A stretch of 64,000 bases of DNA from Dermanyssus gallinae (GCA_003439945.1 QVRM01006811.1:226001-290000); one strand, 5' to 3'; counted from the stretch's first letter, positions 22,561 through 34,530 are shown. The notes: generated by a model from the sequence alone, not told the origin. Numbers and translations are program-made.

Positions 22561-23499
22561 ATTTGGAATTTAGAAAAGCGTGAGGATTAGGCATGAGTGC
22601 AGAAAGGGAGAAGGTCGAAATTATGAAGTAGAAGCTATCCCGATAGAAAGTGCCCAACCTATAAACAAGCAAAACTTGGGAGTGCAATTTAGATGCAGCG
22701 TCATGTGCCTCTAGGTGCCAATCCGGTAACATACTTGGAAAGCTAATGAAAAATTAAATTATAATTCAGCATTCACTATAGCGCCTCAGTTGCCCGAAGA
22801 TGGTGCAAACAGCCTTTTCGCTTGGTTTCAAGACAATGCAGATGATAGCAGGAACACGGCGCCAGATGAAAATCGAATAACGAACAAGCGGTTTCAAATA
22901 GCATTTTTATCTAACAGCAGTCATGTTGTGAGAGACAATCGAGCCTGAGAGAGAGACAATGTACCCACAATTGTTTACATTTTGGATATAACGATGCACT
23001 TCTTTGACACCGACAACCTGTGAATGCCTAGCCTAATTGTAAGGTTATCAGCATGGCAGGATACCAGCATTAGCGAACAAAAAACAAAGCTCTCAAAATG
23101 TTTGTTTTGTTTCTGCATGTAAGAATATATATATATGGGCTGCTAAGATACTAAGCGTGGCATACATAATTGGCTAAAGTTTCAGCAATGCGCGGAGCCG
23201 TACCTCATTTTAGCCCGTAGTGAAAATGTCGTGTTAAACTGTTAAATTAAAGCCTGTCGGACTGTTAATGCTGCTGTCACTCCTCTACACGTTAGTCATA
23301 AACTATATCTCATTTGGGAAAAAGAACGACAACTTAATAGCTCGTCTTGCACGCATCCGAAAGTGGCTCATACAGTTGATGACTGTTTTATAGTGTACTC
23401 CATATTCCAAAATGTTCCGCTTTTGAGGACAACTTCAGTAATGTATCCACGTCTGTTGTAGACAAAGCAGTAGCTCTGTGTATATCTATATATCAATAG
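22561..23499. other. No gene recognised
   Basis: AT-rich, no recognisable frame. It ends in a short TA-rich stretch (TGTATATCTATATATC) where the R1-clade element begins. Confidence 0.4.
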
Positions 23500-23501
23500 G
23501 A

Positions 23502-24344
23502 CCCAATTTGGACCCCGGCTCCTACAAGGTCTCGGTCAAACGGGCACAACACCTTCCCAGCGGGGACGTGAGACTTGTAGTGACGGAGGCGACGCCAGGA
23601 GGGGCCAGCGCATTCCTCGGTGCCCTTCAGGCGGCCGGGGAGGGCGAGGCGAGCCTCGATCGGTCCTCCCTCAAGCGTCTGATTGTCAGAGACATCATGG
23701 AGGGGACAACGGCAAAGGAAGTCGAGGAGGCGCTCCGCAGAGGAACTCGATTTGTCGGGCCACAAATGGTGGACCCCCCTCGAAAGGGGGCTACCGGAAG
23801 ATGGTCGGCGCTCGTCCGTGTGGCGCCGCCCGATGCCCGTCGAGCGCTGGACCTGAAGCGGGTCCAACTGGGATGGCTATCCTGCCCCATTGTGGAATGG
23901 ATCACCGTCCCCACGTGCCAGAAGTGCCAGCGAGTAGGGCACACAACAACTTCGTGCACATTTGAAGCGGCGATCTCAAGGCGCTGCCACAAATGCGGGG
24001 TACTGGGGCACCTGTCGAAGGAATGCACTCAAAACGCCAAATGCTACAACTGCGGCGAGGAGGGGCACGCGGCCAGCGCCGCTGCTTGCCCTACGTACAG
24101 AGCCCAACTTGCAGAGCTTTGCCGCGACGGCAACCAGTCTGGCAACCGACGCAGGCTGCCGCCCCCCTCGACAGGGTCTGCGCCCGACCAAAGCACGGTG
24201 CTCCCCACAGCGGGAGACCACCCCAGAGGCGCTCAGGACCAGGACGGGTTCACCCTGGTAACGCAGAGGAGTCGAAAGAGAGGGCAACCATCTCCTCCCA
24301 TAGACTCCCGATCCACAAAGCAGTCAAACACGGGCGAATCTTAA
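23502..24344 (+). CDS. R1-type ORF1 (gag-like nucleic-acid-binding protein), 5'-truncated
   Basis: The open frame of about 280 codons enters from the 5' boundary without an ATG of its own. It ends in TAA nine bases before ORF2. The first half (SVKRAQHLPSGDVRLVVTEA ... FVGPQMVDPP) is a gag-like region. Three CCHC zinc knuckles follow: CQKCQRVGHTTTSC, CHKCGVLGHLSKEC and CYNCGEEGHAASAAAC, giving an RNA-binding module typical of R1, I and jockey ORF1 proteins. The C-terminus is Pro/Gln/Arg-rich. The family role is to package element RNA in a ribonucleoprotein with ORF2p. The frame is intact apart from its missing N-terminus. Confidence 0.85.
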   Translation, partial: PNLDPGSYKVSVKRAQHLPSGDVRLVVTEATPGGASAFLGALQAAGEGEASLDRSSLKRLIVRDIMEGTTAKEVEEALRRGTRFVGPQMVDPPRKGATGRWSALVRVAPPDARRALDLKRVQLGWLSCPIVEWITVPTCQKCQRVGHTTTSCTFEAAISRRCHKCGVLGHLSKECTQNAKCYNCGEEGHAASAAACPTYRAQLAELCRDGNQSGNRRRLPPPSTGSAPDQSTVLPTAGDHPRGAQDQDGFTLVTQRSRKRGQPSPPIDSRSTKQSNTGES

Positions 24345-24353
24345 ACAACGTAT

Positions 24354-27300
24354 ATGACAACTACTCTTATAACATTACAGCTGAACTGCAACCGGAGCAT
24401 GGGTGCCCACAACATGCTCCAGGAAATTAGTAGCAGGTCTGGGGCAGATCTGCTACTTCTCAGTGAGCCCAACGTCCGGTGGACGAAAAACGGCACCCCG
24501 GACCTTTTTACAGAAGCAAACAATTTGACAAGCATTTTACTAGACAACCGCTGCCGCCTCCGGGTTTCCGGACACGGCAGCGGGTACGGTTTTACTTGGG
24601 TGGATCTAACAGGCGTTGGGCGGTTTTATTCCTGCTACTGCAGTCCCAACGCCCCTCTCGAAGACTTTCATAGGTTTTTAGACAACTTGACAGAGTCTTT
24701 TAACCGAAACGACGTGCCACTTCTAGTCTTAACCGGATATTTTAACGCAGCTTCCACTACATGGGGCTCTACGGCCACCAACCGAAGAGGACACGCCGTC
24801 CTCGAGTGGCTGGCGGCGGAGGACCTAGTTGTTCTTAACACGGGTACGCCCACCTTCCACAGAGCTGGGCACACCTCGTGCATCGATCTTACAATAACAA
24901 GAAGAAAGGAAGCACATAGGATTTTAAACTGGAAGGTTTTACTAGACGAGGAATCTCTAAGTGACCATCATATACTTGAGTTTCACGTGACCATCTCCCG
25001 CGAGGGACCGCCCACAACGCTTCGTCCTACAACCAGGCGCCAGGGGGTCAACGAGATCCGGGAGTCCCTTAGGACCCTTATAAACCAGGACGGGATGCCA
25101 ACAACACCCGCGGGCCTTCAAAACCTCCTCAAGGCCGCCTGTAGAGTCGTCACAGGCCGCGGAGCACACCGGTTGCATCGAAGGACCCCGAGGAACTGGT
25201 GGACAAGCGAAATAGGTGGCCTCAGGAAAAGGTGCATCCGGGCACGGCGTCTACTCACCCGCGCTCGGCGAGCCGCGCCTGAGGGGCAAGCTGCCCTGCA
25301 ATACGGCGCGGAATATAAAAGGCTGCGAGCCTGCCTGCGTAGGAAAATCTCAAGGAGCAAGGAACGCTCCTGGAGAGCGTTTCTCGAAGAGCTGGAGGAC
25401 GACCCATGGGGCCGCCCGTATAAGATGGTGCGGGGTTTTCCCCCCTTCAAACGAAGGGTGGAGCTTACGTCGGAGGAAACCCGGGAAGCAGTTATGGCAC
25501 TCTTCCCGCGGCACCCGCCCTTTGACCGAACCCCGTATTTAGAAGACACAGGGGGTCTGAGGACAGCATACCAGAGGTAACCCCGCACGAAGTTCTCGCA
25601 GCGGGGGAACGCCTCAAGCCAGGAAAGGCACCGGGCCCAGACGGGATCCCCGTCCTCGCGGTTAAGCTCCTGCTGAAGGAATACCCAGAGGCGGTGGCCG
25701 CCGCGGCGACGGAGATGCTTCGAACGGGCTTGTTCCCTACCGCATGGAAGGCCGCGGACCTCGTGCTAATACCTAAGGGCCCCGGCTCGTACCGGCCCAT
25801 ATGCCGTCTCGGCTCCCTGGCCAAGGCCTTCGAGTCCATCGTAGAGGCACGACTCCGAGAGTTCGCGGAGGAGAACGGCCTCCTTTCCGAGGCCCAATAT
25901 GGGTTTCGTAAAGGTCGCTCCACCATTGCAGCGATAAAGAAAATGCAACTAAAGGCCGAAAGCATTCGCGACTCCCCGCCCGGACGCCGAGATCTATTTT
26001 TAGCAATACTACTGGACGTGAAGAACGCTTTTAATAGCCTCCCGTGGAGAGTCATCCTCGATACTTTCCACAGGAAAAGGGGGCCCTTTTACTTAAGACG
26101 GATTTTATCGAGCTACCTACACGACAGGATTATCCACTCACACGACCAAACTTTTAACATGACCGCAGGGGTGCCGCAGGGCTCAATACTAGGCTTTCTG
26201 CTATGGAACATCACGTACGATGACGTGCTGCGGCTGGGGGATCTCCCACCCGGACTCCTTGCCTACGCTGACGACCTGGTCCTCACCGTCCAGGCCCGGA
26301 CAATGGGCCAGCTTGAGGCGCGTGCGAATGAAGCCCTCTTCGACATAGCGCACTGGATGCAAATAACGGGGCTTACCCTGGCCCCCGCTAAAAGCGAAGC
26401 TATTCTCCTGGTGGGTCGGAAGGGCTTACCGCCGCCGCGCCTTGTCCTGGAGGACCAGGAGATTGCTATAGTCAATACTACAAAGTACCTCGGGGTCTTC
26501 CTGGACCGGGGCCTCCGGGGTACTGAACACCTACGGCGGGCGTCCGAAAGGGCATTGAAGATCGCCAATAGTTTCGCTCGCCTCATGCCAAACATATACG
26601 GCCCTAAACAAACAAGAAGAAGGATTATTATGTCCGTGGCCGAGTCAGTCGCCTTATACGGGGCTCCGGCCTGGCCTACCAACACTCTGAAGACTAAGGC
26701 AAATAGAACCCGCTTACGGCGGGCTCAACGGGTCGGAGCCCTTAGGGTCACCATGGCGTACCGCACGGTTAGCACAGCGGCGGCGCTCGTGCTCGCGGGC
26801 ACTATCCCATGGGACCTGAAGGCAGAAGAGCGCCGCCGCCTGTGGGGCGACCAGAGCCTTAAGAAGGAAGAGGCACGGCAACACACACTGCAGCTATGGC
26901 AGGAGGAGTGGGATGGCCTGGCGGAGGGGGACCCAGGTGCCAGTCTCCACAAGCTGGTCTCTAACATCAAGGACTGGCTGTACCGGCCCGGTGGGGAGCT
27001 CACCTTCCACACCACCCAGATGTTGACGGGGCACGGCGACTTTCAGTCGTACCTATTCAGGATCGGGAAGGCCCCCAGCCCCATGTGCGTTTACTGCGGC
27101 AATGGACTTGAGGACACTCCAGAGCACACAGCTCTGGCGTGTTTCGCATGGGCGGAACAGCGTCACCCCTTGAGGACTTTAATGAATACGCACATTTTTA
27201 ATCTACGCGACGTCGTTCTGAAGATGACAGAATCCCTGGAACACTGGAACTTGACAACAGCGGTTTTTAACAAGATTTTACAAGCTAAGACATCGGCCAA

Positions 27301-27358
27301 CAAGCTGCGACTTTTGCGATTCCCTGCAGCTCCCAGGGACAACCTTCGCCAGGAGTAA
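24354..27358 (+). pseudogene. R1-type ORF2 (endonuclease + reverse transcriptase), one frameshift
   Basis: ATG 24354 starts an APE-type endonuclease: LQLNCNRSMGAHNMLQE, LLLLSEPN, LTGYFNAASTTWGS, CIDLTITRR, SDHHILEF. The catalytic GDFN motif reads GYFN (Asp to Tyr). At 25551-25555 a G run appears one base short, shifting the frame. The RT continues as GKAPGPDGIPV, GFRKGRSTIAA, AILLDVKNAFNSLPW, GVPQGSILGFLL, LAYADDLVLT (active site) and YLGVFLDRG. It ends in the C-terminal zinc knuckle C-YC-…-H--L-C and a stop at 27358. R1 ORF2 nicks a target and primes reverse transcription from it. This copy cannot make a full protein, and the endonuclease site is altered as well. Confidence 0.9.
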
Positions 27359-27434
27359 GAAGACTCGCCCCCTCTGACTGTTTGATGCATGCGCAAGCAG
27401 TTCCCGGTCAGTTGGGGGACGGGGACATGACTGG

Positions 27435-27460
27435 TTTTTAGTGGGTTGGAGCCCCACACT
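27435..27460 (+). promoter_or_regulatory. R1-type 3' UTR stem-loop
   Basis: TAGTGGG pairs with CCCACACTA around a short loop. The same TTTTAGTGGGT...(G)TCCCACA word pair occurs in three further insertions (6832, 15254/15301, 15553). Conservation among independent truncated copies suggests a 3' recognition element for the element's RT, by analogy with other LINEs. Confidence 0.6.
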
Positions 27461-27533
27461 ACCGGCCCACACTTGCAGGAACTCCCTGCAGTGGTGTCCG
27501 TGTGTGCAACCGCATTTTCCAGTTAGTCCTCTT

Positions 27534-27548
<15 letters not shown>

Positions 27549-27618
<70 letters not shown>
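27549..27618. repeat. (TA)n microsatellite after LINE poly(A)
   Basis: About 33 TA units with one TATAAATA break. It starts immediately after the R1 poly(A) run. Confidence 0.95.
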
Positions 27619-27620
<2 letters not shown>

Positions 27621-28076
27621 CGCTAAAAACGGATTATTGCCTAGGCGATGCACCCGCCCTTTATCTTAGTAGTTTTTTATGAATCGATATCAGGCTGCAG
27701 TTTGTGTATGCATTATTACATACGGATTTTGTGCTATTCACTTTGCGGTACCGCGGCTGAAATTTGTAGCTTCTTAGACATCTGGTTACCCCCAAGAACA
27801 CTAGCAATCCGATACACATATATCCGATATACGCAGCACAGAAAATAAAAACGAATTGTATGCAAAGTGGAACTTGTGACACGTTGGCACGTCTTCTGTC
27901 GCATATTGGTACGAACTCGTCATAAAATTATCTTCTGCCAAAAATTAAATGAGGCGAACTCACCCGGAAACCTAAAGCATAACATGCCATAGAATAACCT
28001 TTATTATAGCATAGAAATTGGCATAGATGTACTGTTGCCAGTACGTGTACTCCTGCAAGAAAAACGTAACTAATTG
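27619..28076. other. No gene recognised
   Basis: AT-rich flank with no recognisable frame. Confidence 0.4.
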
Positions 28077-28320
28077 CTAAATAGGCGAATATTTTTTAAA
28101 GCGCCCTTTTGGCCCCCGCCAAGGGAACATCCGGTTACAAACTCTACAAAGACCACGGCTGTATATGGTCAAATGAGGCTGCCAGACAGGAGAGCAATAT
28201 GTAAGTCTGAGAAGAACTAGAAAATAAAGGTGAATGCACACACGAGGAGTCGTTAGAATGAGACAGCGAAGGATGCTATTAACAAAGCGCAATGATTCCT
28301 TCACTACGTTTGTAATGTGA
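28077..28320 (-). pseudogene. CR1/jockey-like LINE RT C-terminal fragment
   Basis: The minus strand reads KESLRFVNSILRCLILTTPR then LTYCSPVWQPHLT. This is the block after the RT palm in CR1/jockey-type LINEs (usual form L-Y--LVRP-LEYCSPVW-P). Nothing upstream or downstream is recognisable. Confidence 0.55.
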
Positions 28321-29340
28321 AGGCTAAACGCAATTTATGGCGTAGTACATATGCCTAGGTCGCGTGTATAAGAGATAGTCGGTAAACTCCAATCGTTTAT
28401 TTCATAGTCGAAGCCAAGTACTCCATGTTTAAGTATTACGCATTTAGAGGTTGAAAGAAACATATTATTTTTAGAGCACCATTGGGTACTCTACTGCTGC
28501 CGCAATGCAGAACAGCAGGAAGGTCACTTGAACCCCATGTCGGTTTGCATACACATAGGTTTCAAAAAAGGTCTTCCTCTCTGTCATTTAATTAAGTTTA
28601 AAATTTTCTTTTTCTTTTCGATCTATCTACCTCCCGTTTAACGTTAGACCAGTGAGCCCCCGTTTATAGTCCACCGTGTTTGACGATATTAAGACCAAGC
28701 CAGTAAGGCCGTAGTTTAATGCGCTACTTACTGTGGGCTATATAGAGCGTGCACTTATTGCCTCTCTCTGTTTCCTCAAACCACTGGAAACATTGTATCC
28801 AATAACGCAAGCAACACTTAATGTGTATACACAAGGTTCCTGTGACTGAACCAGTGAAGCAATTATTTATATTAGGATAAGAGCAAAGGGTAACGACAAA
28901 ACCATTGTCTTTTTATTGCAAGCAAATAGTCATACACATTACTATTACTTTTGAGTCATTTTATATTGTCTTCTTATGCAAGTCCGCTAACCCGCCAGAA
29001 AAAGCAGGACAACAAAATCCAACAGTGCAATCTGTATATAGTTATAGTTCATTATGGAATGCTTCCTCCAACGCGCAACGGAATAGAGTTTAAGCCTACA
29101 CCGAGTATTATTCGCTACTGGCTTAGGAATCCACGACACCAAGAGCATACGACATTCAAAGATTTATCCTCTACACGTGTCGACTATGCGCTCTGAACGT
29201 GAAAACTGGTGAGACTGCTGAGCACTGCAATCATACTTACAGTCCGGCAGCACTGCTCAACTACAGCGCCGCTGCTAGTATTGAGAAAAGCTATCAAAGC
29301 AAGTTACTAAAACCTTGTCTACTTTAATCAACGTAAGGTT
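28321..29340. other. No gene recognised
   Basis: Mixed-composition DNA; no frame longer than 81 codons and none recognisable. Confidence 0.4.
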
Positions 29341-29430
29341 ACTTCCTATGTGTATAAACAGATATAGCCAACTAAGATTGGCGATATCTGTTTATACACA
29401 TAGGAAGTGTGTATAAACAGATATAGCCAA
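29341..29430. repeat. 31-bp inverted repeat plus a third direct copy
   Basis: Arm 1 (29341-29371) and arm 2 (29378-29408) are reverse complements with one mismatch, around the loop CTAAGA. The inner part of arm 1 (GTGTATAAACAGATATAGCC) then recurs in direct orientation at 29408-29430. A perfect-looking hairpin with a copied arm is typical of template switching or a foldback element end. Confidence 0.9.
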
Positions 29431-29656
29431 AGCAATTTCTTATATATATATATATATCATACATACATATGTGTATATATATAAATATATTCAATTCAAA
29501 CGCACCTTTATTTTGTCAAAGGGAACATATTACAATATTTACATTTCACAAACCGTTACCTAGATTCATAGGACAGTCGAGTTACTTGTGTGCCCACATT
29601 TGCACCGCAAGTATTTTAAGTTTTCAGTGCCCTAGCCATCCGCCACGAAAACATTG
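29431..29656. other. 3' tail of the CR1/jockey-like LINE
   Basis: TA-rich stretch and sequence just beyond the RT stop on the minus strand. Presumed 3' UTR; no terminal repeat could be defined. Confidence 0.4.
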
Positions 29657-31183
29657 TTATTCATGCGCGATGTATTTCATAGACGAGATGGTGTTACCGC
29701 TTCTAAGATTGTTCACGCAAATTGTAAAAAAATTAGATACATTTGATGAATTTATAATTCGATTGTACATGCGATAGTCCGCTCTGGACTGTAGCTCCGC
29801 AATAGGGCTTATCACAAGGGAATTTTTAGCAACGTTACACCTTATTGAGACACGACGAATAAACTTCCTCTGTACACGCTCCATTGCTTCAATGTATTTG
29901 CCTAAATAAGGCCGCCAAACCTCACAACAATACGTAAACTTAGGAACAACTAAACTGTTATAAAGCTTTATGTAAAAATTACAATCATTAATTATAAAAC
30001 AGCAAAATATTTTATTAGATATAAGAGAAGTTTGTCGGATAACTTGTATTATATGAGTGCTAAAATCCACTTCCGGTGTCACCGTAACCCCGAGGTCCCT
30101 AATGCTATTTGATATAGGGATAGCCTCCCCATGCAGCATGTAGGTATGGGCTCCCTTTAAACACAATACTGCACATTTCGGCACTGATATAAGCATTTCG
30201 TTATCCAAACACCATTTAGAAACTGCGTCAAGTGCACTCTGTATAATTTGTCGTTCGCTATCGTTAGAAGGCCCGTATAGCTTTAGATCATCAGCATAAA
30301 GCTTATATGTTATCGAATCAGGTATAACGTTTTTAAGATCTAAAATAAATATGCAAAATAAAAGTGTGTTGGGGCTTGATCCCTGAGGAACTCCAGAGGG
30401 ACACCCTTCTGACTCACTAAAGCTACTGTTTACCCGAACGCAGAATTCTCTACAGGTGAGATAACTAGAAATCCATGACAAAGAGCGAGTATCAATATTC
30501 AAGTACCTAAGTTTCTGTACAAGCTTTACATGGTTTACTCTATCAAATGCTTTAGAGAAGTCAAAGTATACACAATCAAAAGTCAACTTATTATTTATCA
30601 TAATAGCTTAATCTTGGGTCATTTCAACGAGTTGAGTTGCCGAGGATTTGCCTCTAGTAAAACCATGTTGGTCTTCATCCAACAAGCCTATAGATTGAAG
30701 GAAGTTAAAAATATGGTCAACTAGCAGTTTTTCAAATATAATACATGCGATTGATGATTGAGCCACCGGTCTATAATTATCTACATTTGACTTTGAACCC
30801 TTTTTATGTACAGGAGTTACGATTGACTGTCTAAAATTATTTGGCGCAATGCCATCTTTATAAGACCTACTGAATATTAAAAAAAGAGGTTCGGTTATTA
30901 CAGTCGCTACTTTTTATAAAATATGGGTGGGATTAAATATGGAGTAAGGCTGCACTTATTAGTTGCTTGATTTTCGTTAGAATATTATATTCTGATAAAT
31001 CTAAATATGGGCAGCCGTCACTCGAGGGTACGTCGATAGAATCGGCTTCGGAAGCTGAACCCCCTTGGGCAACATAAACCGACGAGAAGAAGTCCTTGAA
31101 TGCATTTGCCTTAGAAGCGTCATCTACGAGGACTACCTGCTTTATATTTAAAGCCGCGATATTCTCTTTACCCTTTACAAATT
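29657..31183 (-). pseudogene. CR1/jockey-like LINE reverse transcriptase, 5'-truncated
   Basis: The minus strand carries a long RT. It starts at about 31180 in the linker (FVKGKENIAALNIKQVVLVD, then FKDFFSSVY), loses frame near 30920 at an A run, then reads SIVTPVHKKGSKSNVDNYRP, DEDQHGFTRGKSSATQLVE, a TAA at about 30602, and a 314-codon open stretch with YFDFSKAFDRVNH, PSGVPQGSS, YKLYADDLKLYG (active site), DLGVTVTPEVDFS and VWRPYLGKYIEAMERVQRKF. The endonuclease is absent because of 5' truncation. At least three lesions are visible. The more decayed copy at 19745-20640 is the closest relative in the window. Confidence 0.85.
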
Positions 31184-31526
31184 AATATATATATATATAT
31201 ATATTATACGCATCTGTCTAGCCGTAGCTTTGGCACTATCAATGTTACTTGCTGCCGGTGCGGCTTCGTACGGTCGTGGGGTTGTTTCGAGCTAAAGAGC
31301 GCGACCTTTTTCTACGCTGCCATCTCCACTTCGGGTCTATCTGCGCGGTAGCGTATCTTGCCGCTTTCAACCTACATGCTGTGGCTGCAGGCAATGGTCA
31401 TGGTCTAATGTTGAAACATCATGCACATTAAGCGACGGCTTCGAGCCGTTGCCATTCATGTATAAACTTGTCGCCATCACATAGTCTGCGTCTACATATA
31501 CAAACTTATATTTATACAACTAGCAA
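31184..31526. other. Spacer between two LINE insertions
   Basis: A short TA run (31184-31204) and about 320 bp of unique sequence with no recognisable frame. Confidence 0.4.

Positions 31527-31570
<44 letters not shown>
31527..31570. repeat. (ATT)n microsatellite at the 3' end of RLE-LINE copy 1
   Basis: About 14 TTA units. On the element's strand this is (TAA)n immediately beyond its 3' UTR. Confidence 0.9.
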
Positions 31571-31572
<2 letters not shown>

Positions 31573-34530
31573 GTTTTTACAATTGTGAGGTATGAACGTT
31601 TAAGCCAGGTTCATGATGCTCTGCTTATTTCCTCAATTCATGGCGCCAATGATAGAAGCCACGTTCCCCCTACAGACGGCCAAAAACATCATCTGTCTCA
31701 AAAACATGGTCTCGCGTCGATCAGCCGTAATATCTTCTATACGCTTTCCAATATCCTTCAGGATTTTCAAAGTTGTACCTCCTTGACAGCTCGAGATACT
31801 TTCCTCGTTTTTCAGAGTCCGCGCGTTCTGCAACCCATCCAGATTCAACTGCGCTGTGACTTATATACGACAAGGCCGCCGTGCATGAAACGGTTACATC
31901 CCATGCAAGGCTTTTACCATGTGACCATAGCGGAATGGTGACCCCGTCAGGTCGTAGCTCACTGCTTCCATAGAGACCTTTCGGCTCGGGTGTGGATGTT
32001 ATCCTTGCCCTTCTAAGGGCTCTTCTTACTATGGCGTTGAGTTCCGCGTGTCTTGTAAGTCTGCCGGGGCTTTTTAGACAGCTTAGAGGGTGTAGACCAT
32101 CAGAGTCAACAGGTTGGCCGCGTGACAGACATGAGAAAGGCTGGCAGACGGGCGCGCCTATCCTAAGGGCTGACATCATGCGGAAGGAGTTGGGGTCCAG
32201 CATGGTGCCAAGCTGGTGGGAGGGCAGTGCTTGGAGCCAGCCCCCGCTGAAAGGATGTTGAGCCACTAAAAAAACGGCACGTTCTCTTGATGATGTAAGG
32301 TCATCCATGATATCCCTTGATCATTTCTTACTTTTCACGCGTCGAAAAAATGTTGGTTTACGTGCTCTTTCAGGGGCCCGGGGTCAAGTAGGCTCCTCAT
32401 CGGCGCATCTGCCAACATGGTAGTTTTCTTTAACACGATTGTTGCATCTTTGTTTACAAGCGATTCCGCTAGAGAGCCAAATTGAGTCAATGATGCAGCA
32501 TAGCACACTGCGGCGAAGTCGATGGACTTTCAAATACCAAGGCCTCCGAAAGCTATTGTAAGGCTTGCTCTTTTCCATAAGTTTTCCTCAAAACTAATGT
32601 TCAATACCTCACCCAGAATAATCTTAGTAGTCTTGTCGTAAGCAGCGAGGCCTTCTGTATATGTGAAGGTCGGGGATGCTCGCAACAAATAGATAAATCT
32701 TGGTGACCCAAGACTATGCCTCCACAGACAAAGGGCCGCCTGTTGGTGCATATTTGTCAACCGTAGGCGGATTTTTACAAGAGCTTCTCGTTTTGCGCGA
32801 AGAACCCGTGGGATTCCTTCACAGATGACGCGAGCACCCAGAATATCTAAGTCATTTTGTGTCGTGCAAATTATTCCGGGAAGTGCTTGCATGATCGTTT
32901 GAATAGATTCTTTTTACTCTTGCGAATTGCCTCCTATCGCTGTAACCTCACACTTAGAGGCGTTGAGTGTCAGCCCTCTCGTTTCCTCGAACTGTAGTAC
33001 GGTCTGTAGATCCTTCGCCACAACGTCCCCGGGACCACCCAGGATTGCATCATCCAGATACGAGACGTTAAAGGGACTCTGTAGACTTGACACCAGATCA
33101 GAAATGCCATGACAAAAGAGCGCTGGCCCTAGTGGGACTCTATGGTTACATCTGAAGTCCAAGCAAGCATTGACGGACTTCTGTAGCCCTGCCACACCAT
33201 CGGTAGGAGTCTTGGAGCCTTCTTTTGTTTTTCATCAAACATTTGATCTCTTCTTAATGTACTAAACGCATTTCGAAAGTCTAGTTTAACTAGCACTCTT
33301 GTCGGGCCCTCTGCCTGCAAAAAGGCACGCGTAGCATGCACTGTGGCTTCTGCTCCTCCTCCAGTGGCCACCCCAACTTGGTGAGGAGAGACCGTTGTCA
33401 CAATGGTATTTTTATTCACAGTTATTGCAATTTTAGAAGCCATTCTTCGTAAGGCCAGTCCGCATGCAATGGGCCTAATTGAGTTATCTTTTTTCTAAGG
33501 GCGGTTAGACTTGCACCATAGAAAATCGGTAGACAGAATGACGGCAAGGTACCATTAAGTACTGTAGTCACAAAGGTATTCAGTTTGTTCAGTAGATGTT
33601 CAGAAGAGGGAATCGTCTGGTCGAGCATGTCACGTAGATGTCGCGGACGCAGACAATCCAAACCGGCTCCACTTGTGAATGGAAAAGATCTAACGACCTC
33701 ATGGAGCTGAAGTACCTCAATCTTACCAAAGTTTAAGGCGACCGGTTGTTGGAGCAGTTCTATGCGCTCTTGGCAACCAGGTGGGGAACGTGGATGTTTG
33801 GCCCGCAGTTCGGACTCTGTGTGCGCGTCGTATGGTGCGATTATGTCTGAGGACAGCAGGGCTCGAGCAGAACGGGTATCACTCTCTGCTAATTTCATCT
33901 CTGCTTGGCGTAAACTATTTTCGTCTTCATTTACATGGCGTATCTTGTCGATAGAGCTGAGTGCAGTCGCGTTGGCCACACCTTGAAAAGTCCTAAGATC
34001 TATTTCGGCTACATTCTTCTTAATTAGTTTGATCAGCGTCACTTCTTGATCTTTCTGACGCGGAATGGCAAACATTAGCGATGGAAGCATCATGAGATGG
34101 TTCCAGCTCTTGAGGTCAAGCCTCGAGTTAAACTTGCTCAATGCGTTGGTGTATGCTGTGGCGCAGCATTCTCTAGTTCCGCGGGGTATGACTTTGGCAA
34201 GTCTTAAATTCTTGCGGGCACCTGTTAGAATCCGTACTAATGAGGTCGAATCAGATTTAAGGTCAGAGTCTAAGGTAGAAGGTATGAGATTATCCGGTCC
34301 CGAACTATTACCGATAGGTAGACTTCGAGGGGGAATCGGGGAGTGGAGCGTGTTATATGGGCCTTCAGTATTTTGGAGGTTCTTCTTGGAGGCTGGTCAT
34401 TTGAAACTATTGTTCAGGTGGAATGATCAGCAGCTCCGGGAAGTGCTAGGAGTCATTTCCACTCAGCTTTTTTTCGAATGTTCCGATTCTCTGCAGCCAC
34501 AACAAACTGTGATTACCATTCCGTAATACC
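31571..34530 (-). mobile_element. RLE-type LINE, copy 1, with (TAA)n at its 3' end and nearby upstream
   Basis: A minus-strand LINE with RT, a CCHC knuckle and a restriction-like endonuclease. It is bordered by (ATT)n at 31527-31570 (abutting the 3' end) and at 34708-34882 (about 180 bp beyond the last recognisable coding sequence). Copy 3 (50878-57268) has the same 3' UTR words (TTACAATTGTGAGGTATGAA vs TTACAGTTGTGAGGTCTGAA) and the same type of flanks. The 5' boundary is uncertain, between 34300 and 34700. Confidence 0.75.
31633..34290 (-). pseudogene. RLE-type LINE ORF2 (RT + endonuclease), multiple frameshifts (copy 1)
   Basis: Read on the minus strand from about 34290: KVIPRGTRECCATAYTNALS, SFPFTSGAGLDCLRPRHLRD, VKLDFRNAFSTLRRDQMFD, QSPFNVSYLDDAILGGPGD (active site YLDD), LTLNASKCEVTAIGG, KIRLRLTNMHQQAALCLWR. 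The C-terminus follows with FRMMSALRIGAPVC, a knuckle of form C-x(n)-C-x(n)-GLHPLSC, and RPDGVTIPLWSHGKSLAWDV, a PD-(D/E)xK-like arrangement, then an ADSEKRGKY motif. That order (RT, CCHC, RLE) defines R2/R4/NeSL-type LINEs. At least five frame changes separate the pieces; the last block (FLAVCRGNVASIIGAMN) is again in another frame. Confidence 0.8.

Larger units (their letters stand above)
23500..27548 (+). mobile_element. R1-clade non-LTR retrotransposon, nearly complete
   Basis: GC-rich (clearly distinct from its flanks). It has ORF1 (gag-like, CCHC x3), a 9-bp gap, ORF2 (APE endonuclease and RT), a short 3' UTR with a stem-loop, and a poly(A) run at about 27533-27548 that runs into a long TA array. 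ORF1 has no start codon, so the element is slightly 5'-truncated. No target duplication can be defined because both flanks are TA-rich. Confidence 0.9.

Noticed and set aside
34065..34526. 153-codon plus-strand frame
   Set aside because: Antisense shadow of the RLE-LINE copy 1 coding strand.
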